Source of the DNA: Paracoccaceae bacterium
GTDB taxonomy: Bacteria; Pseudomonadota; Alphaproteobacteria; Rhodobacterales; Rhodobacteraceae
DNA: 64,000 bases
Assembly (NCBI GenBank): GCA_024642725.1
Contig: JAHEAO010000001.1
Coordinates: forward strand, 1,343 to 65,342
Direction of reading: 5' to 3'
The notes beneath the pieces are model-generated. The model saw only the letters and a program-made list of their open reading frames with translations, ran no database searches and was not told the DNA's origin. Position numbers and translations under genes: made by a program. Shown piece by piece: positions 33,863-43,718 of this stretch; the first letter of the stretch is position 1; the number at the start of each line of letters is the position of its first letter.

Positions 33863-35989
33863 ATGAGACTCAACCGCTACGGCACCGCCCTTCTGACGCT
33901 TCTGGCAACGGGCCTTTCGCCCCTGATAGCCAGCGCGCAGGATCTGGCACAATCCATCTACAGAGGCGGCGACATCCTGACCATGGCGGGCGACGATCCC
34001 ACCTATGTCGAAGCCCTCGCAGTCAGCGACGGCAAGATCCTGTTTGCCGGACCGGAAGACCAGGCGATGGCGCTGAAAGGCGACGCGACAACGGTCATCG
34101 ACCTTGGCGGCAAAACCTTGATGCCGTCGTTCATTGACGCACACGGCCATTACATTAACTCGTTGCTGGTCGCCAATCAGGCCAAGCTCTACGCCCCGCC
34201 GTCCGGCCCCGGCAAAGATGTGCCCAGCATCATCGCCGAACTCAAACGCTTCGCCGCCGAACGCAATATCCCCAAGGGCGAGATGATCATGGCCTACGGC
34301 TATGACGATTCCGTCATGCCCGACGGCCGGCTTCTGAACCGCGACGATCTGGACGAGGCGTTTCCCGACAATCCGGTCCGCGTCGATCACGTGTCGATGC
34401 ACGGCGCGGTGATGAACAGCCTCGCTTTGGCAAAATACGGCATCTCAGCCGATACCGAGACCCCTCCGGGCGGCGTCATCGTGCGAAAGCCGGGGACAGA
34501 AGAGCCTTGGGGCCTGATCATGGAAACCGCATTTTTGTCGGTCATGGAACAGGCAGAACCGATGACGGCACAACAAGAAATCGAATGGACCCGTGCCGGT
34601 CAGATGCTGTACGCCGAGGCCGGGATCACGACCGCACATGAAGGCGCAACGCATCTGCCGCAGTTCCAGACGATTCAGCGCGCCAGCGAAGCCGGTGCCA
34701 ACATCATTGATGTCGTCGCCTATCCCTTTATCACCGACGCCGAAAAGGTGCTGGCGGAATTCCCCGTGACCGAATGGGGCACCTATCACAACCGTTTCAA
34801 GGTCGGCGGCATCAAGATCACGCTGGATGGCTCGCCACAGGGCCGGACCGCCTTTTTCACCACGCCCTATCTTCAGGGCGGCCCCGACGGTCAGGAAAAC
34901 TGGACCGGAGAACCGACCTTCCCGCAGGATCTTGCCCGCAAGATGGTCAAGAAGGTCTACGAACTGGGCGTTCCGCTGCTGGTTCACACAAACGGTGACG
35001 CTGCGATCGATGCCTTCCTCGACGCCTATGAATTCGCCCGCGATGGCGATTACAGCAAGCCGTGGAACGTCACCACGATCCACACCCAGTTCATCCGCAA
35101 AGACCAGATTCCCAAATTTGTCGAATACAAGGTGCGTCCATCGTTCTACACGCTGCACACCTTTTATTTCGCAGATACCCATATCGCCAACCGGGGCGAG
35201 GAACAGGGCAGCTACATCAGCCCCATGCGCGACGCGATCGACGCAGGTCTGCGGCCGACCAACCACACTGATTTCGTCGTCGCCCCGCTGGACCAGATGA
35301 TGATGCTCTGGACCGCCGTGAACCGCATCTCGCGCGGCGGGCGCGAGGTCGGTCCGGACCAGCGGGTCACGCCGTTCGAGGGCCTCAAGGCGATGACCGA
35401 ATGGGCCGCCGAACAATATGACGAACAGGACAGCAAGGGCACGCTTGCGGCAGGCAAACTCGCTGACCTCGTCATCCTCGATCAGAACCCGCTCAAGGTC
35501 GATCCGATGGCGATCCGCGACATCAAGGTCGTCGAAACGATCAAGGAAGGTGCCACGATCTACCCCGCCTCGGCTGCAACCCTGCCGCCGCTGCCGACGG
35601 CCGCGGACCCCTCGGCCACGTATGCGTGGGCAGTCGAAGCCTGCGACATGGACGCAGTCAACACCGCTGGCGGCAAGGAATGGACGCTTGTCAGCCTCAA
35701 CGGTCAGGCCGTGGATGTGGCCCAGCCGCCGACGATGATGTTTGCCAAGGGCCAGCTTTCAATCTTTGGCGGCGTCAACAGGATGAACGGATCCTATGCG
35801 CTGATCCGCGAATCCGTCATCATGGGGGACATCGCCAGCACCAAGATGGCCGGCCCGCCGGAATTGATGGAGCTGGAGAACAAGTTCACCGCGACGCTGG
35901 TCAAGGTCGATGGCTTCACCGTCGCGGGCAACCAGCTGACGCTGTTGACCGACGGCGGCGAAGTCGCCGTTTTCAGCTCGGTCGAATGA
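33863..35989 (+). CDS. Exported amidohydrolase (family 3) with C-terminal META domain
   Basis: A 708-residue protein with a signal peptide (LNRYGTALLTLLATGLSPLIASAQ). It has an amidohydrolase core of the YtcJ/AtzF-like type with metal ligands in DAHGHY and HTNGDAAIDA, and a HTDF motif. The last 110 residues (about 598-708) form a META/HslJ-like domain: KEWTLVSLNGQAVD, FGGVNRMNGSYAL and MAGPPELMELENKF. The substrate is unknown. The ATG is set at 33863 by GGGAGAAGAG and the signal peptide. The two-domain fusion is unusual. Confidence 0.88.
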   Translation: MRLNRYGTALLTLLATGLSPLIASAQDLAQSIYRGGDILTMAGDDPTYVEALAVSDGKILFAGPEDQAMALKGDATTVIDLGGKTLMPSFIDAHGHYINSLLVANQAKLYAPPSGPGKDVPSIIAELKRFAAERNIPKGEMIMAYGYDDSVMPDGRLLNRDDLDEAFPDNPVRVDHVSMHGAVMNSLALAKYGISADTETPPGGVIVRKPGTEEPWGLIMETAFLSVMEQAEPMTAQQEIEWTRAGQMLYAEAGITTAHEGATHLPQFQTIQRASEAGANIIDVVAYPFITDAEKVLAEFPVTEWGTYHNRFKVGGIKITLDGSPQGRTAFFTTPYLQGGPDGQENWTGEPTFPQDLARKMVKKVYELGVPLLVHTNGDAAIDAFLDAYEFARDGDYSKPWNVTTIHTQFIRKDQIPKFVEYKVRPSFYTLHTFYFADTHIANRGEEQGSYISPMRDAIDAGLRPTNHTDFVVAPLDQMMMLWTAVNRISRGGREVGPDQRVTPFEGLKAMTEWAAEQYDEQDSKGTLAAGKLADLVILDQNPLKVDPMAIRDIKVVETIKEGATIYPASAATLPPLPTAADPSATYAWAVEACDMDAVNTAGGKEWTLVSLNGQAVDVAQPPTMMFAKGQLSIFGGVNRMNGSYALIRESVIMGDIASTKMAGPPELMELENKFTATLVKVDGFTVAGNQLTLLTDGGEVAVFSSVE

Positions 35990-36014
35990 CGTAGCGAAAC
36001 CCGCTGGCATGGGC

Positions 36015-36049
36015 ATCGCCGGCCCGGATACAAAAATCCGGCCGGCGAT
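36015..36049. terminator. Bidirectional hairpin between amidohydrolase and ptsP
   Basis: ATCGCCGGCCCGGAT and ATCCGGCCGGCGAT pair over 14 bp with one bulged C, around ACAAAA. It lies between two convergent stops (35989 and 36053) and probably terminates both. Confidence 0.7.
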
Positions 36050-36052
36050 CGC

Positions 36053-38296
36053 CTAGTCCAGTCCGCGCAGATATTCCATGACTGCAGGGCGCACAGACTG
36101 CGCCCCGGATGCCGATGCGTCGTCGATGACCTTTCGCAGGTCGGTCAGATTTACGCGCCGGATCAGATGCTTGACAGGCCCGATTGATGCAGGGCGCATT
36201 GACAGGGACCGCAATCCAAGGGCTGCAAAGCAGATCGCCTCGATCGGTCGCCCCGCGTCCTCGCCACAGAACGAAACCGGTGTGTCGGTCTCTGCACAGC
36301 GGTCGACGATCTGCCGGATCAGCGCAAGGAATGACACGTTCAGCGTGTCATAGCGCCGCCGCACCCGCTCATTCTCGCGGTCGGCCGCATAGAAAAATTG
36401 CTTAAGGTCATTGCCGCCAATCGAAATGAAATCGGCCTCTTCGAAGAACTGGCGTGGCGCAAAGGCCATACTTGGCGTTTCCAGCATGGCGCCGATCTCC
36501 AGCGTCACCGGCGCGGGATGGCCAAGCCTTTGTTCTCGCTCGACTTCGGCCACGAGATGCGCGCGCGCCTGACGGAATTCATCGGTCTGCGCGATGAAGG
36601 GGAACATTATGGTCAGCGGCCTGCCAGCGGCCGCGCGCAACAGCGCCTGCAACTGCATCCGCATGACGCCCTTCTTGTCCAGCCCGACCCGGATCGCGCG
36701 CCAGCCCATCGCCGGGTTCGGTTCGTCCTGCGGCTTCATGTAGGGCAGCACCTTGTCCGACCCGATGTCGAGCGTCCGGAACGCAACCCGCTTGCCATCG
36801 GCCGCACCGAGCACGCGGCTGTAAAGCGAGGCAAGCTCACCCCGGCGCGGCACCTTGTTGCGGATCAGGAACTGCAACTCGGTGCGGAAAAGCCCGACAC
36901 CCTCCGCCCCCGACCCGGCAAGCGACGGCAGGTCCGCCATCAGCCCCGCGTTCATGTTTAAAGAGATTGTCACCCCCGACAGATCCGTCGCCGGCTTGTC
37001 GCGCAGCCCGGCGTAGCGCTCCTGCGCGGCGGCCTGCATCGCGATCTTGTCCCGAAAGGCAGAGGCCACGTTTTCCTCGGGCCGCAGATGGACGATACCC
37101 TGTTCCCCGTCGACCAGAATCCGGTCGCCGTTCAGCGCTTCCGTGGTGATCCGGTCGGCATGGATCACCAGAGGAATGGCCAGCGCGCGCGCGACGATGG
37201 CCGCATGCGATCCCACCGATCCCTGTTCCAGCACGATGCCCTTCAGCGACCGCCCGTATTCCAGCAACTCGCCCGGGCCGATATTGCGCGCCACGAGGAT
37301 CGGGTTGTCGGGAAGCTCCGCCCCCGTCTCGCTGCCCTGCCCGGTCAGGATGCGCAACAGCCGGTTCGACAGGTCGTCAAGGTCGTGCAGCCGCTCGCGC
37401 AGATAGGCGTCGGGCACCTGCGCCATACGCACCCGCGCCGAAGTCTGTTCCTTCTCGACAGCCGCTTCCGCCGACAGGCCGCTGGAGATGTCTTCCTCCA
37501 TCCGGGTGATCCAGCTGCGCGAATTGGCGAACATCCGGTAGGTCTGCAACACCTCGCGCTGCTCCTTGTCGCCGGTATCTGCCAGCGACAGCATGTCGTC
37601 GACCGACAGCCGCAGCGCATTGACCGCTTCCTGCAGCCGGATCAGCTCGGCCTTCGGGTCGTCTGCCACCGGATTGGTGACCACGACCCGCGGCTCGTGC
37701 AGATAGACCTGACCCTCGGCCACGCCTTCCTGCCCGACGGCACCGCGAAACATCACCGGCTGCTGGTGCAAAGCCGATAGTGCTGCGCCTTCACCGACGA
37801 AAGCGCCCAGTTCGGTCATCTCGGCCAGAACCATCGCGACGACTTCCAGCCCGTAAACCTCGTCTTCGGAAAACTCGCGCGCGTCCTTGGACTGCACGAC
37901 AAGCACGCCCAGCGATTCGCCAAGGCGCTGCACCGGAACCCCCAGGAAAGACGAAAATATCTCCTCGCCGGTCTCCGGCATGAACCGAAAGCCCTTGGTC
38001 TGGGGCGCATTGGCAGCATTGACCGGCGTTCCGGTCCGCGCCACCCGCCCGACAAGCCCTTCGCCGATCCGCATCCGCGTCTTGTGCACCGCTTCCGCGT
38101 TCAGGCCCTGCGTGGCGCAAAGCTCCAGCGTGTCCTCGTCGCGGAACAGGTAGATCGAACAGACCTCGGTCTGCATCGAATCCGCGATCAGATGCGTGAT
38201 CCGGTCCAGCCGCGCTTGCCCTGCGCTTGATTCAGCAAGCGCGTCGCGCAAGCGTCCCAAAAGCTTGCGGCTTTCACTTTCTGTGCGTTCCGCCAT
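36053..38296 (-). CDS. ptsP: Nitrogen-PTS phosphoenolpyruvate phosphotransferase (EI-Ntr)
   Basis: A 747-residue EI-Ntr. An N-terminal GAF domain (about residues 15-160) is followed by the EI N-terminal domain, with the phospho-histidine segment GSVGSHAAIVARALAIP, and a PEP-binding TIM barrel with GVGLFRTELQFLIRN and SIGGNDLKQFFYA. It phosphorylates NPr from PEP to signal nitrogen/carbon state through glutamine/2-oxoglutarate sensing in the GAF domain. In this family it is usually next to lysC; here about 2.9 kb separates them. Confidence 0.95.
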   Translation of the reverse strand: MAERTESESRKLLGRLRDALAESSAGQARLDRITHLIADSMQTEVCSIYLFRDEDTLELCATQGLNAEAVHKTRMRIGEGLVGRVARTGTPVNAANAPQTKGFRFMPETGEEIFSSFLGVPVQRLGESLGVLVVQSKDAREFSEDEVYGLEVVAMVLAEMTELGAFVGEGAALSALHQQPVMFRGAVGQEGVAEGQVYLHEPRVVVTNPVADDPKAELIRLQEAVNALRLSVDDMLSLADTGDKEQREVLQTYRMFANSRSWITRMEEDISSGLSAEAAVEKEQTSARVRMAQVPDAYLRERLHDLDDLSNRLLRILTGQGSETGAELPDNPILVARNIGPGELLEYGRSLKGIVLEQGSVGSHAAIVARALAIPLVIHADRITTEALNGDRILVDGEQGIVHLRPEENVASAFRDKIAMQAAAQERYAGLRDKPATDLSGVTISLNMNAGLMADLPSLAGSGAEGVGLFRTELQFLIRNKVPRRGELASLYSRVLGAADGKRVAFRTLDIGSDKVLPYMKPQDEPNPAMGWRAIRVGLDKKGVMRMQLQALLRAAAGRPLTIMFPFIAQTDEFRQARAHLVAEVEREQRLGHPAPVTLEIGAMLETPSMAFAPRQFFEEADFISIGGNDLKQFFYAADRENERVRRRYDTLNVSFLALIRQIVDRCAETDTPVSFCGEDAGRPIEAICFAALGLRSLSMRPASIGPVKHLIRRVNLTDLRKVIDDASASGAQSVRPAVMEYLRGLD

Positions 38297-38767
38297 GCCT
38301 GTCCCATGTCTCGTTCAGGGAAGTTATAGGCAACTTGCCAAAGGAAGGGGAGAGGCGATTGTCATGGCCCGGACCGGCCCGGGCAACATATCACGATCCT
38401 TGGCGCAGACATATGATCGGACAGGAGTCTGAAGGTGGGCAGGCTGGTGGTCTGTCCGGCGTTCCGGACGGTCGCGGTGGTGTTGGTCAAGGCGCGGGCG
38501 CGGCGGAGGTTGCAGCCCAGACGATCAATGGCAGCTTTGCGATTTGCAGCGGATGCCGCGAAAAGCACCAAGGCCGGATAACAGACGTTGGCTGCTCTGT
38601 GCGCCAGTGCCCGCTTTTGCGGACGGACTTTACGGTCGGCCCGGTCGGCCGCCCGACTGAGCCATTGTCAAGCAGGGGTGTTTTGTCACTTTTTTTCTGG
38701 CACGGTCCTATCTACGCTGCCAGATGAAAGTTTTGGGCAGTTGAAAGCCTATTCAGGAGAGAATTCG
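38297..38767. other. Intergenic region before the winged-helix regulator
   Basis: About 470 bases without a convincing gene. Short frames on both strands lack ribosome-binding sites and family matches. Two TTGTCA hexamers (38665-38670 and 38683-38688) occur about 80-100 bases before the regulator start and may be -35 elements. The region around 38560-38640 looks like a degenerate repeat element rather than coding DNA, but this is a weak impression. Confidence 0.5.
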
Positions 38768-40420
38768 TTGTCATCCTTCCGCTTCGGCGATTTCATCTTG
38801 GCGCCGGACGAGCGCAAGCTGACCCGCAACGGGATCGAATTGACTCTGGGCGCCCGGGCTTTCGACATGTTGAACTTTCTCGTCGCGAACCGTCATCGCG
38901 TCCTGACCAAGGCAGAGATACTCGACGCTGTCTGGCCGGATGTCGCGGTCGAGGAAAGCAATCTGACCGTTCAGGTCTCGGCCCTGCGAAAGGCGCTTGG
39001 CCCCAAGTCGCTGGTAACGATACCGGGTCGGGGCTACCAGTTCGTGCTTTCGGTCGAAGAGGTCGCACCCGCTTCCGCGCAAGTGGCTGAGACACCCGCT
39101 GCGTCAAACCCGAAGATCCTCGTGCTCCCGTTCACCAACACCTCGAATGACCCCGATCAGGAGTATTTCTCTGACGGAATCACCGAAGACATTATCACCG
39201 ATCTCTCCAAAGTCGCTGCCCTGTCCGTGGTCGCCCGAAACACGGCCTTCACGTTCAAGGGCCGCGCCATAGACGTTGCGCACACTGCTCAGCGCATGAA
39301 TCTGACCCATGTGGTCGAAGGCAGCGTCCGCAAGTCTGGCAATCGGGTTCGTATCAACGCCCAACTCGTTGACGGCGCGACCGGGCATCCGATCTGGGCG
39401 CATCGCTTCGACCGCGACCTGACTGACATCTTCGATCTACAGGACCAGATTACTGAGGCCATCGTCGCCGCACTCAGGGTAAGACTGATCCCGTCCGAGC
39501 GCGCGGCGATCCAGTCGCGCCCGACCGACAATCCACAAGCCTATGAGATCTACCTGCAAGCCCGCTATCACCATCTGCGTTTGGACAAACAAAACTACGC
39601 CATTGCCAGCCGCCTTGCTCAACAGGCGCTTGATATCGACCCCGAATATGATCTGGCATGGGCGCTTCTGGCGATCAGTCAGACGGGGCTTTTTGGCCTT
39701 TCGGCCTCGGCTGAACATGGCCTCCAAGCGGCTGAACGCGCCCTCGCTCTGAATCCGGATCTATCCGAAGCACTTGCGGCCAAGGCTTTCGTCCTGGCCG
39801 GTCTTGGTCGCTTCGACGAGGCTTTCAAGCTTCACGAACGATCACTGCAACTCGACCCGAATTCCTACGATGTGCGCTTTCTATATGGCCGTGCGTGTTT
39901 TCAAACCGGACGGCACGCCGATGCGATTGTGCACTGGGAACGTGCCGCCGAACTCTCGGAAACGGCTTTGCCGGCCACTACCAATCTGTCGATGAGCTAC
40001 GAAGCAACAGGCCAGCACGAGAAAGCGCTGGATTCGGCCCGCCGCTCGCTCGCGCGGGCGGAACGCGCATTATCCGAGAATTCGTCGGATTCTTACGCAT
40101 TGATCTGCGGTGCCCTTGCCCTTGCGAAATTGGGCGAAGCCGAACGCACCAAGCAATGGGCGCTGCGGGTCAAGGCCGTTGATCCCGATGATCCAAGCAT
40201 CGACTACAACATTGCTTGCGCATTGGCGCTGCTCGGCGAAACAGAGACCGCGCTCGACACGCTCGAAGCCTGCCTGCCGAAGGTCGACCCAGTCACCTTC
40301 TCTGTCTGGGTAAAGCAGGATACCGACCTCGACTCCTTACGCGGCACCCCACGCTTTCAGCGCCTCGTTCAAGACCTCGATGCACGCGTGGCCAACGCGA
40401 AAACAAAGCTGGACGACTGA
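38768..40420 (+). CDS. Winged-helix regulator with FlgO-like and TPR domains
   Basis: A 550-residue protein. An OmpR/PhoB-type winged-helix domain (residues 1-100, with ALRKALG and TIPGRGYQF) is followed by a FlgO/TolB-like segment (about 120-245, FSDGITEDIITDLSK to VEGSVRKSGNRVRINAQLVDG). A TPR array follows to the end (ALDIDPEYDLAWALLAI, ERALALNPDLSEALAAKA, ERSLQLDPNSYDVRFLYG). CadC-like regulators and adenylate-cyclase-linked families share this layout. No transmembrane helix is seen, so it is cytoplasmic. A TTG start at 38768 was chosen because AGGAGA lies seven bases upstream. Confidence 0.85.
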   Translation: MSSFRFGDFILAPDERKLTRNGIELTLGARAFDMLNFLVANRHRVLTKAEILDAVWPDVAVEESNLTVQVSALRKALGPKSLVTIPGRGYQFVLSVEEVAPASAQVAETPAASNPKILVLPFTNTSNDPDQEYFSDGITEDIITDLSKVAALSVVARNTAFTFKGRAIDVAHTAQRMNLTHVVEGSVRKSGNRVRINAQLVDGATGHPIWAHRFDRDLTDIFDLQDQITEAIVAALRVRLIPSERAAIQSRPTDNPQAYEIYLQARYHHLRLDKQNYAIASRLAQQALDIDPEYDLAWALLAISQTGLFGLSASAEHGLQAAERALALNPDLSEALAAKAFVLAGLGRFDEAFKLHERSLQLDPNSYDVRFLYGRACFQTGRHADAIVHWERAAELSETALPATTNLSMSYEATGQHEKALDSARRSLARAERALSENSSDSYALICGALALAKLGEAERTKQWALRVKAVDPDDPSIDYNIACALALLGETETALDTLEACLPKVDPVTFSVWVKQDTDLDSLRGTPRFQRLVQDLDARVANAKTKLDD

Positions 40421-40623
40421 CCCTTTAGCGCTGGTCTTGGGCCCTCTTCGCTGGGAATTCGGCGGCCGAACCTTGGGACTCGCCCACAAACCCTGCGCCC
40501 CTTCCGAACGTTTCCGAAGTTTTCGGATCGCTTCGGGGCCGTTTCAGGACATGCAACCTTCTCTTTGCCAGTTTGGTCACACGAACCAGCCATTCCGGCA
40601 AAGACTTCAGAAGGATAGCCGCC

Positions 40624-40836
40624 ATGACCGACATTTCGACACAGCAATCTATGTCTTTTCCCGCTAGGCCCGAACGCGGCCTGCGCCTTCCATTGAAACT
40701 CCTGAAGTATCTCTTCAGGTCGCGCCGCACCCCGCAAATCGACCTCCGCTACGCCAATGAGCATCTGCTCAAGGACATCGGCCTTCGCCGCAGTCATGAG
40801 GCTCCGCCAGTTCCCCCGATTGGAAGAATTTTTTGA
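40624..40836 (+). CDS. DUF1127 (YjiS-like) small protein
   Basis: A 70-residue protein whose second half has the DUF1127 pattern: arginine-rich YLFRSRRTPQIDLR followed by LLKDIGLRRS. Small arginine-rich DUF1127 proteins in alphaproteobacteria are linked to phosphate and carbon metabolism and to RNA handling. The ATG follows AAGGATAGCCGCC. It is about 200 bases after the TPR regulator gene; a shared transcript is possible but not shown. Confidence 0.8.
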   Translation: MTDISTQQSMSFPARPERGLRLPLKLLKYLFRSRRTPQIDLRYANEHLLKDIGLRRSHEAPPVPPIGRIF

Positions 40837-41184
40837 TCCAGGCAGCGAGGCTCAGGCAATCAGCATTGCTATTTCGAAACTGCGCTGCGGGACGGCAATA
40901 ACCGCCGCTATTTGGTCAGGTGCTCGAAACCGGGCATTCGCCGCGAGACAGAAAATCGCCAGAATGGGCTCGAACCGGACTTTCGCCGCGGCGACCGTCA
41001 ATGTCGGGTCAGACCAACCGACTGCCCGGCAGCCGGGCCGGGTTTCCCCGGCCTCCCATATCTGGCGTCAAGCCCCGCCGCGCGGCGCAACAAAAGGGTT
41101 AAGGCCGGGTAAACGCGAACGGCTCTTTTCGTTATATATCAATACCTTGGCTTTCTGTCCACATGTGGACACCCCGCCATCGCC
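40837..41184. other. Intergenic region between DUF1127 gene and lysC end
   Basis: About 350 bases without a gene. It holds a GC hairpin, GGCCGGG-TTTC-CCCGGCC (41036-41053), and the palindrome at 41157-41170. Neither is followed by a clear T-run. An AT-rich patch (GTTATATATCAATAC, about 41131-41145) may be a promoter element. No small reading frame was convincing. Confidence 0.5.
41157..41170. repeat. 14-bp perfect palindrome downstream of lysC
   Basis: GTCCACATGTGGAC is a perfect 14-bp palindrome 15 bases past the lysC stop. It could be a protein-binding site or a compact 3' hairpin. Confidence 0.5.
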
Positions 41185-42420
41185 TCAGGCCTTTTCCAGC
41201 TCGAACGTATCGTGCAGCGCCTGCACCGCCAGTTCCATATACTTGCGGTCGATCAGCACCGAGATCTTGATCTCCGAGGTGGTGATGACCTTGATATTGA
41301 TCCCCTCGGCGCTCAGGGCCCGGAACATCTGGGCCGCGACCCCGGCATGGCTCCGCATCCCGATCCCGACCACCGAAACTTTTGCCACGTCGGTATCTGC
41401 CACCAGTTCGTGAAAGTTGATCGCGCCCTTTTCCTTGGCAGCGTTCATCGCTTTCTCTGCCCGCGCCAGCTGATCGACCGGCAGAGAGAACGTCATATCC
41501 GTCCGACCCTCCTCGGATATGTTCTGCACGATCATGTCGACATTGACCCCGGCCTCGGCCAGCGGCCCGAAGATCGCTGCCGCGATTCCCGGTCGGTCAG
41601 CCACCGAAATCAGCGTCACTTTCGCTTCGTCGCGGCTATAGGCGACACCGGCAACAGCTTTGCTTTCCACGATATCCTCCTCGTCGCAGACCAGCGTGCC
41701 TGCGCTTTCATTGTTGTCCTCGAAACTCGACAGAACCCGCAGCCGCACCTTGAAGCGCATCGCCAGCTCAACCGACCGCGTCTGCAAGACCTTCGCCCCA
41801 AGAGACGCAAGCTCCAGCATTTCCTCGAACGCGATCTTGTCCAGCTTCCGGGCCTTGGATGTTATCCGGGGATCGGTCGTATAGACCCCATCCACATCGG
41901 TATAGATATCGCAACGTTCGGCCCCGAAAGCGGCGGCGAAGGCCACCGCGGTCGTATCCGACCCGCCCCGGCCAAGCGTGGTGATCCGGTTTTCGGGGCT
42001 GATACCCTGAAAGCCCGCGATCACGGCCACTTTCATGCCCTGACCGAACTTGGCCATGATATTATCGGTCGGTATCTCTTCGATACGGGCCGAGCTATGC
42101 GCCGAATTGGTCTTCAGCGGAACCTGCCAGCCCTGCCAACTTCGGGCCGGAATATCCATTTCCTGCAGCCGCAGCGCCATCAACCCGGCGGTGACATTCT
42201 CTCCCGAGGACACCACGGCATCGTATTCGCGCGCATCGTAGAACTTCGAAGTCTCATCAACCCAACCGACCAGTTCGTTGGTCTTGCCCGACATAGCCGA
42301 GACGACAACAATGACGTCATAGCCATTGGCGACCTCGCGCGCGACGCGTTTGGAGGCACGGTGTATCCGGTCCAGTGTAGCGACGGACGTGCCGCCGAAT
42401 TTCATCACAAGGATTGGCAT
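41185..42420 (-). CDS. lysC: Aspartate kinase
   Basis: A 411-residue aspartokinase. The N-terminal kinase domain starts with the KFGGTSV signature and has TTLGRGGSDTTAVA; two C-terminal ACT domains (VTLISVADRPGIAAAIF and VSVVGIGMRSHAGVAAQMF) give feedback control by lysine/threonine. It makes aspartyl phosphate for lysine, threonine, methionine and diaminopimelate. The length is normal for the alpha/beta single-gene type. The start is at the conserved MPILVMKFGG. Confidence 0.95.
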   Translation of the reverse strand: MPILVMKFGGTSVATLDRIHRASKRVAREVANGYDVIVVVSAMSGKTNELVGWVDETSKFYDAREYDAVVSSGENVTAGLMALRLQEMDIPARSWQGWQVPLKTNSAHSSARIEEIPTDNIMAKFGQGMKVAVIAGFQGISPENRITTLGRGGSDTTAVAFAAAFGAERCDIYTDVDGVYTTDPRITSKARKLDKIAFEEMLELASLGAKVLQTRSVELAMRFKVRLRVLSSFEDNNESAGTLVCDEEDIVESKAVAGVAYSRDEAKVTLISVADRPGIAAAIFGPLAEAGVNVDMIVQNISEEGRTDMTFSLPVDQLARAEKAMNAAKEKGAINFHELVADTDVAKVSVVGIGMRSHAGVAAQMFRALSAEGINIKVITTSEIKISVLIDRKYMELAVQALHDTFELEKA

Positions 42421-42487
42421 TTACGCGCCCTGCTTCCCTAAATTCAACGCGCTTATTATGCGGCGCGCGCGTGAAGGGCAAGGCGCT

Positions 42488-43135
42488 TCAATAGGGGTGT
42501 GGCCGACCGTCCCACGTCTCGAAACAACCCGTGTTTGCCAGCGAAAGTGTATCGAACCGCGCTTTCAAACCACTTGCCGCCTCAGCCGGCTTAATCTCGG
42601 CCCCCGTCCCGCCCATGTCCGTCTGAACCCAGCCCGGGTGATAGATTCCAACGGCGATCCCGTCCCGCTTCAAATCCATGGCGAGGTTGCGGCCGAGGTT
42701 CAGCGCCGCCGCCTTCGATGCACGATATATCAGCGACCCGCCCGGCGCGCGTTCATCGCTGGCCATCTGGGACGAAATGATCGCGATCTTGGGCGCGCTC
42801 GACTGCCTTAGATTTGGCAGCAACGCCTGAATACACAGAAAGACGCCAGTAACATTGGCCGCAAAGGACTGCGCCCACATATCGGGCGGATAGCCGGTTG
42901 CCACATTCTGACCTTTGTCGAGGTACACACCGGCATTACAGATCAGTAGGTCGATGGTCCGACCAGCGAGGGTCCGGGCGAACTGGTCCGCTGAATCCTG
43001 GCGGGTAACATCCAGTTCCAGGTAGTGTGGCGACTCGGATCTCGACGTGCCAAGGACCGCGATGTCAGAGCGCTCGTATATCTCAAATAAAGCCCTGCCG
43101 ATGCCACGGTTCGCACCGGTAATAAGAACTGTCAA
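42488..43135 (-). CDS. Short-chain dehydrogenase/reductase
   Basis: A 215-residue SDR. The cofactor motif is TGANRGIG, the structural motif NAG, and the catalytic residues appear as Ser in ISSQMAS and Tyr-x-x-x-Lys in YRASK. Shorter SDRs of this pattern are often annotated C-factor/CsgA-like. The substrate is unknown. The TTG at 43135 fits the SDR N-terminus and lies seven bases after the DUF1178 stop, so the two genes are coupled. Confidence 0.87.
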   Translation of the reverse strand: MTVLITGANRGIGRALFEIYERSDIAVLGTSRSESPHYLELDVTRQDSADQFARTLAGRTIDLLICNAGVYLDKGQNVATGYPPDMWAQSFAANVTGVFLCIQALLPNLRQSSAPKIAIISSQMASDERAPGGSLIYRASKAAALNLGRNLAMDLKRDGIAVGIYHPGWVQTDMGGTGAEIKPAEAASGLKARFDTLSLANTGCFETWDGRPHPY

Positions 43136-43142
43136 AGTTGTC

Positions 43143-43598
43143 TCAGTTCGCCTTACGAGTTGTAAAAAACGGCAGCGGTGCCACCGGCACACCGTCTTCG
43201 ATCAACGACTGGGCGTCATCCCTCGTCGCTTCGCCATAGATTGACCGCTCGGGGGCGTCGCCGTCGTGAATCAGGCGCGCTTCCTTTGCAAAATCCTTCC
43301 CTACATATTCCGAATGTTCTTGGATCTTGCGTTTCAACTCTTTCATGGCGGCCTCGGCCGGCGAAGCCGGTGCCGTCAGGGCATGCATCGGAACCTGGCC
43401 TGACCGTTCACCTTCTTCGCTGGGTGCCGCGGTGGAACCTTGAACACGGGGGGCCATGATTGCCTTGTCGACGGCTTCAGTCCCGCAATCCGGGCAGCTC
43501 AGAAGACCGGCGTCACGCAATTTGTCGAATGCGTCCGCGGATTGGAACCAACTTTCGAACCGGTGATTGATTTCGCATTTCAGGGCGTAACGGATCAT
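43143..43598 (-). CDS. DUF1178 family protein with zinc ribbon
   Basis: A 151-residue DUF1178 protein typical of alphaproteobacteria. The N-terminal IRYALKCEINHRFESWF and C-P-D-C-G knuckle form a zinc-ribbon-like head; a charged coiled middle (KELKRKIQEHSEYVG) and a conserved tail (ARLIHDGDAPERSIYGEAT, GVPVAPLPF) follow. The function is unknown. It precedes the SDR gene on the same strand. The 120 bases upstream are AT-rich. Confidence 0.93.
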   Translation of the reverse strand: MIRYALKCEINHRFESWFQSADAFDKLRDAGLLSCPDCGTEAVDKAIMAPRVQGSTAAPSEEGERSGQVPMHALTAPASPAEAAMKELKRKIQEHSEYVGKDFAKEARLIHDGDAPERSIYGEATRDDAQSLIEDGVPVAPLPFFTTRKAN

Positions 43599-43718
43599 CT
43601 GGGCCTCAGAGATTTCGATTGGTCAAAAATATAGATGCAAGATCAAATATCAACCTTAGACTGGTCAAACTCCGGATCCCGATTTCTCGACCTTCCGGAT
43701 CAACATAATCTGGCCCGT

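Noticed and set aside
41212-42441. 409-codon plus-strand frame
   Set aside because: Antisense shadow of lysC, with no recognisable motif.
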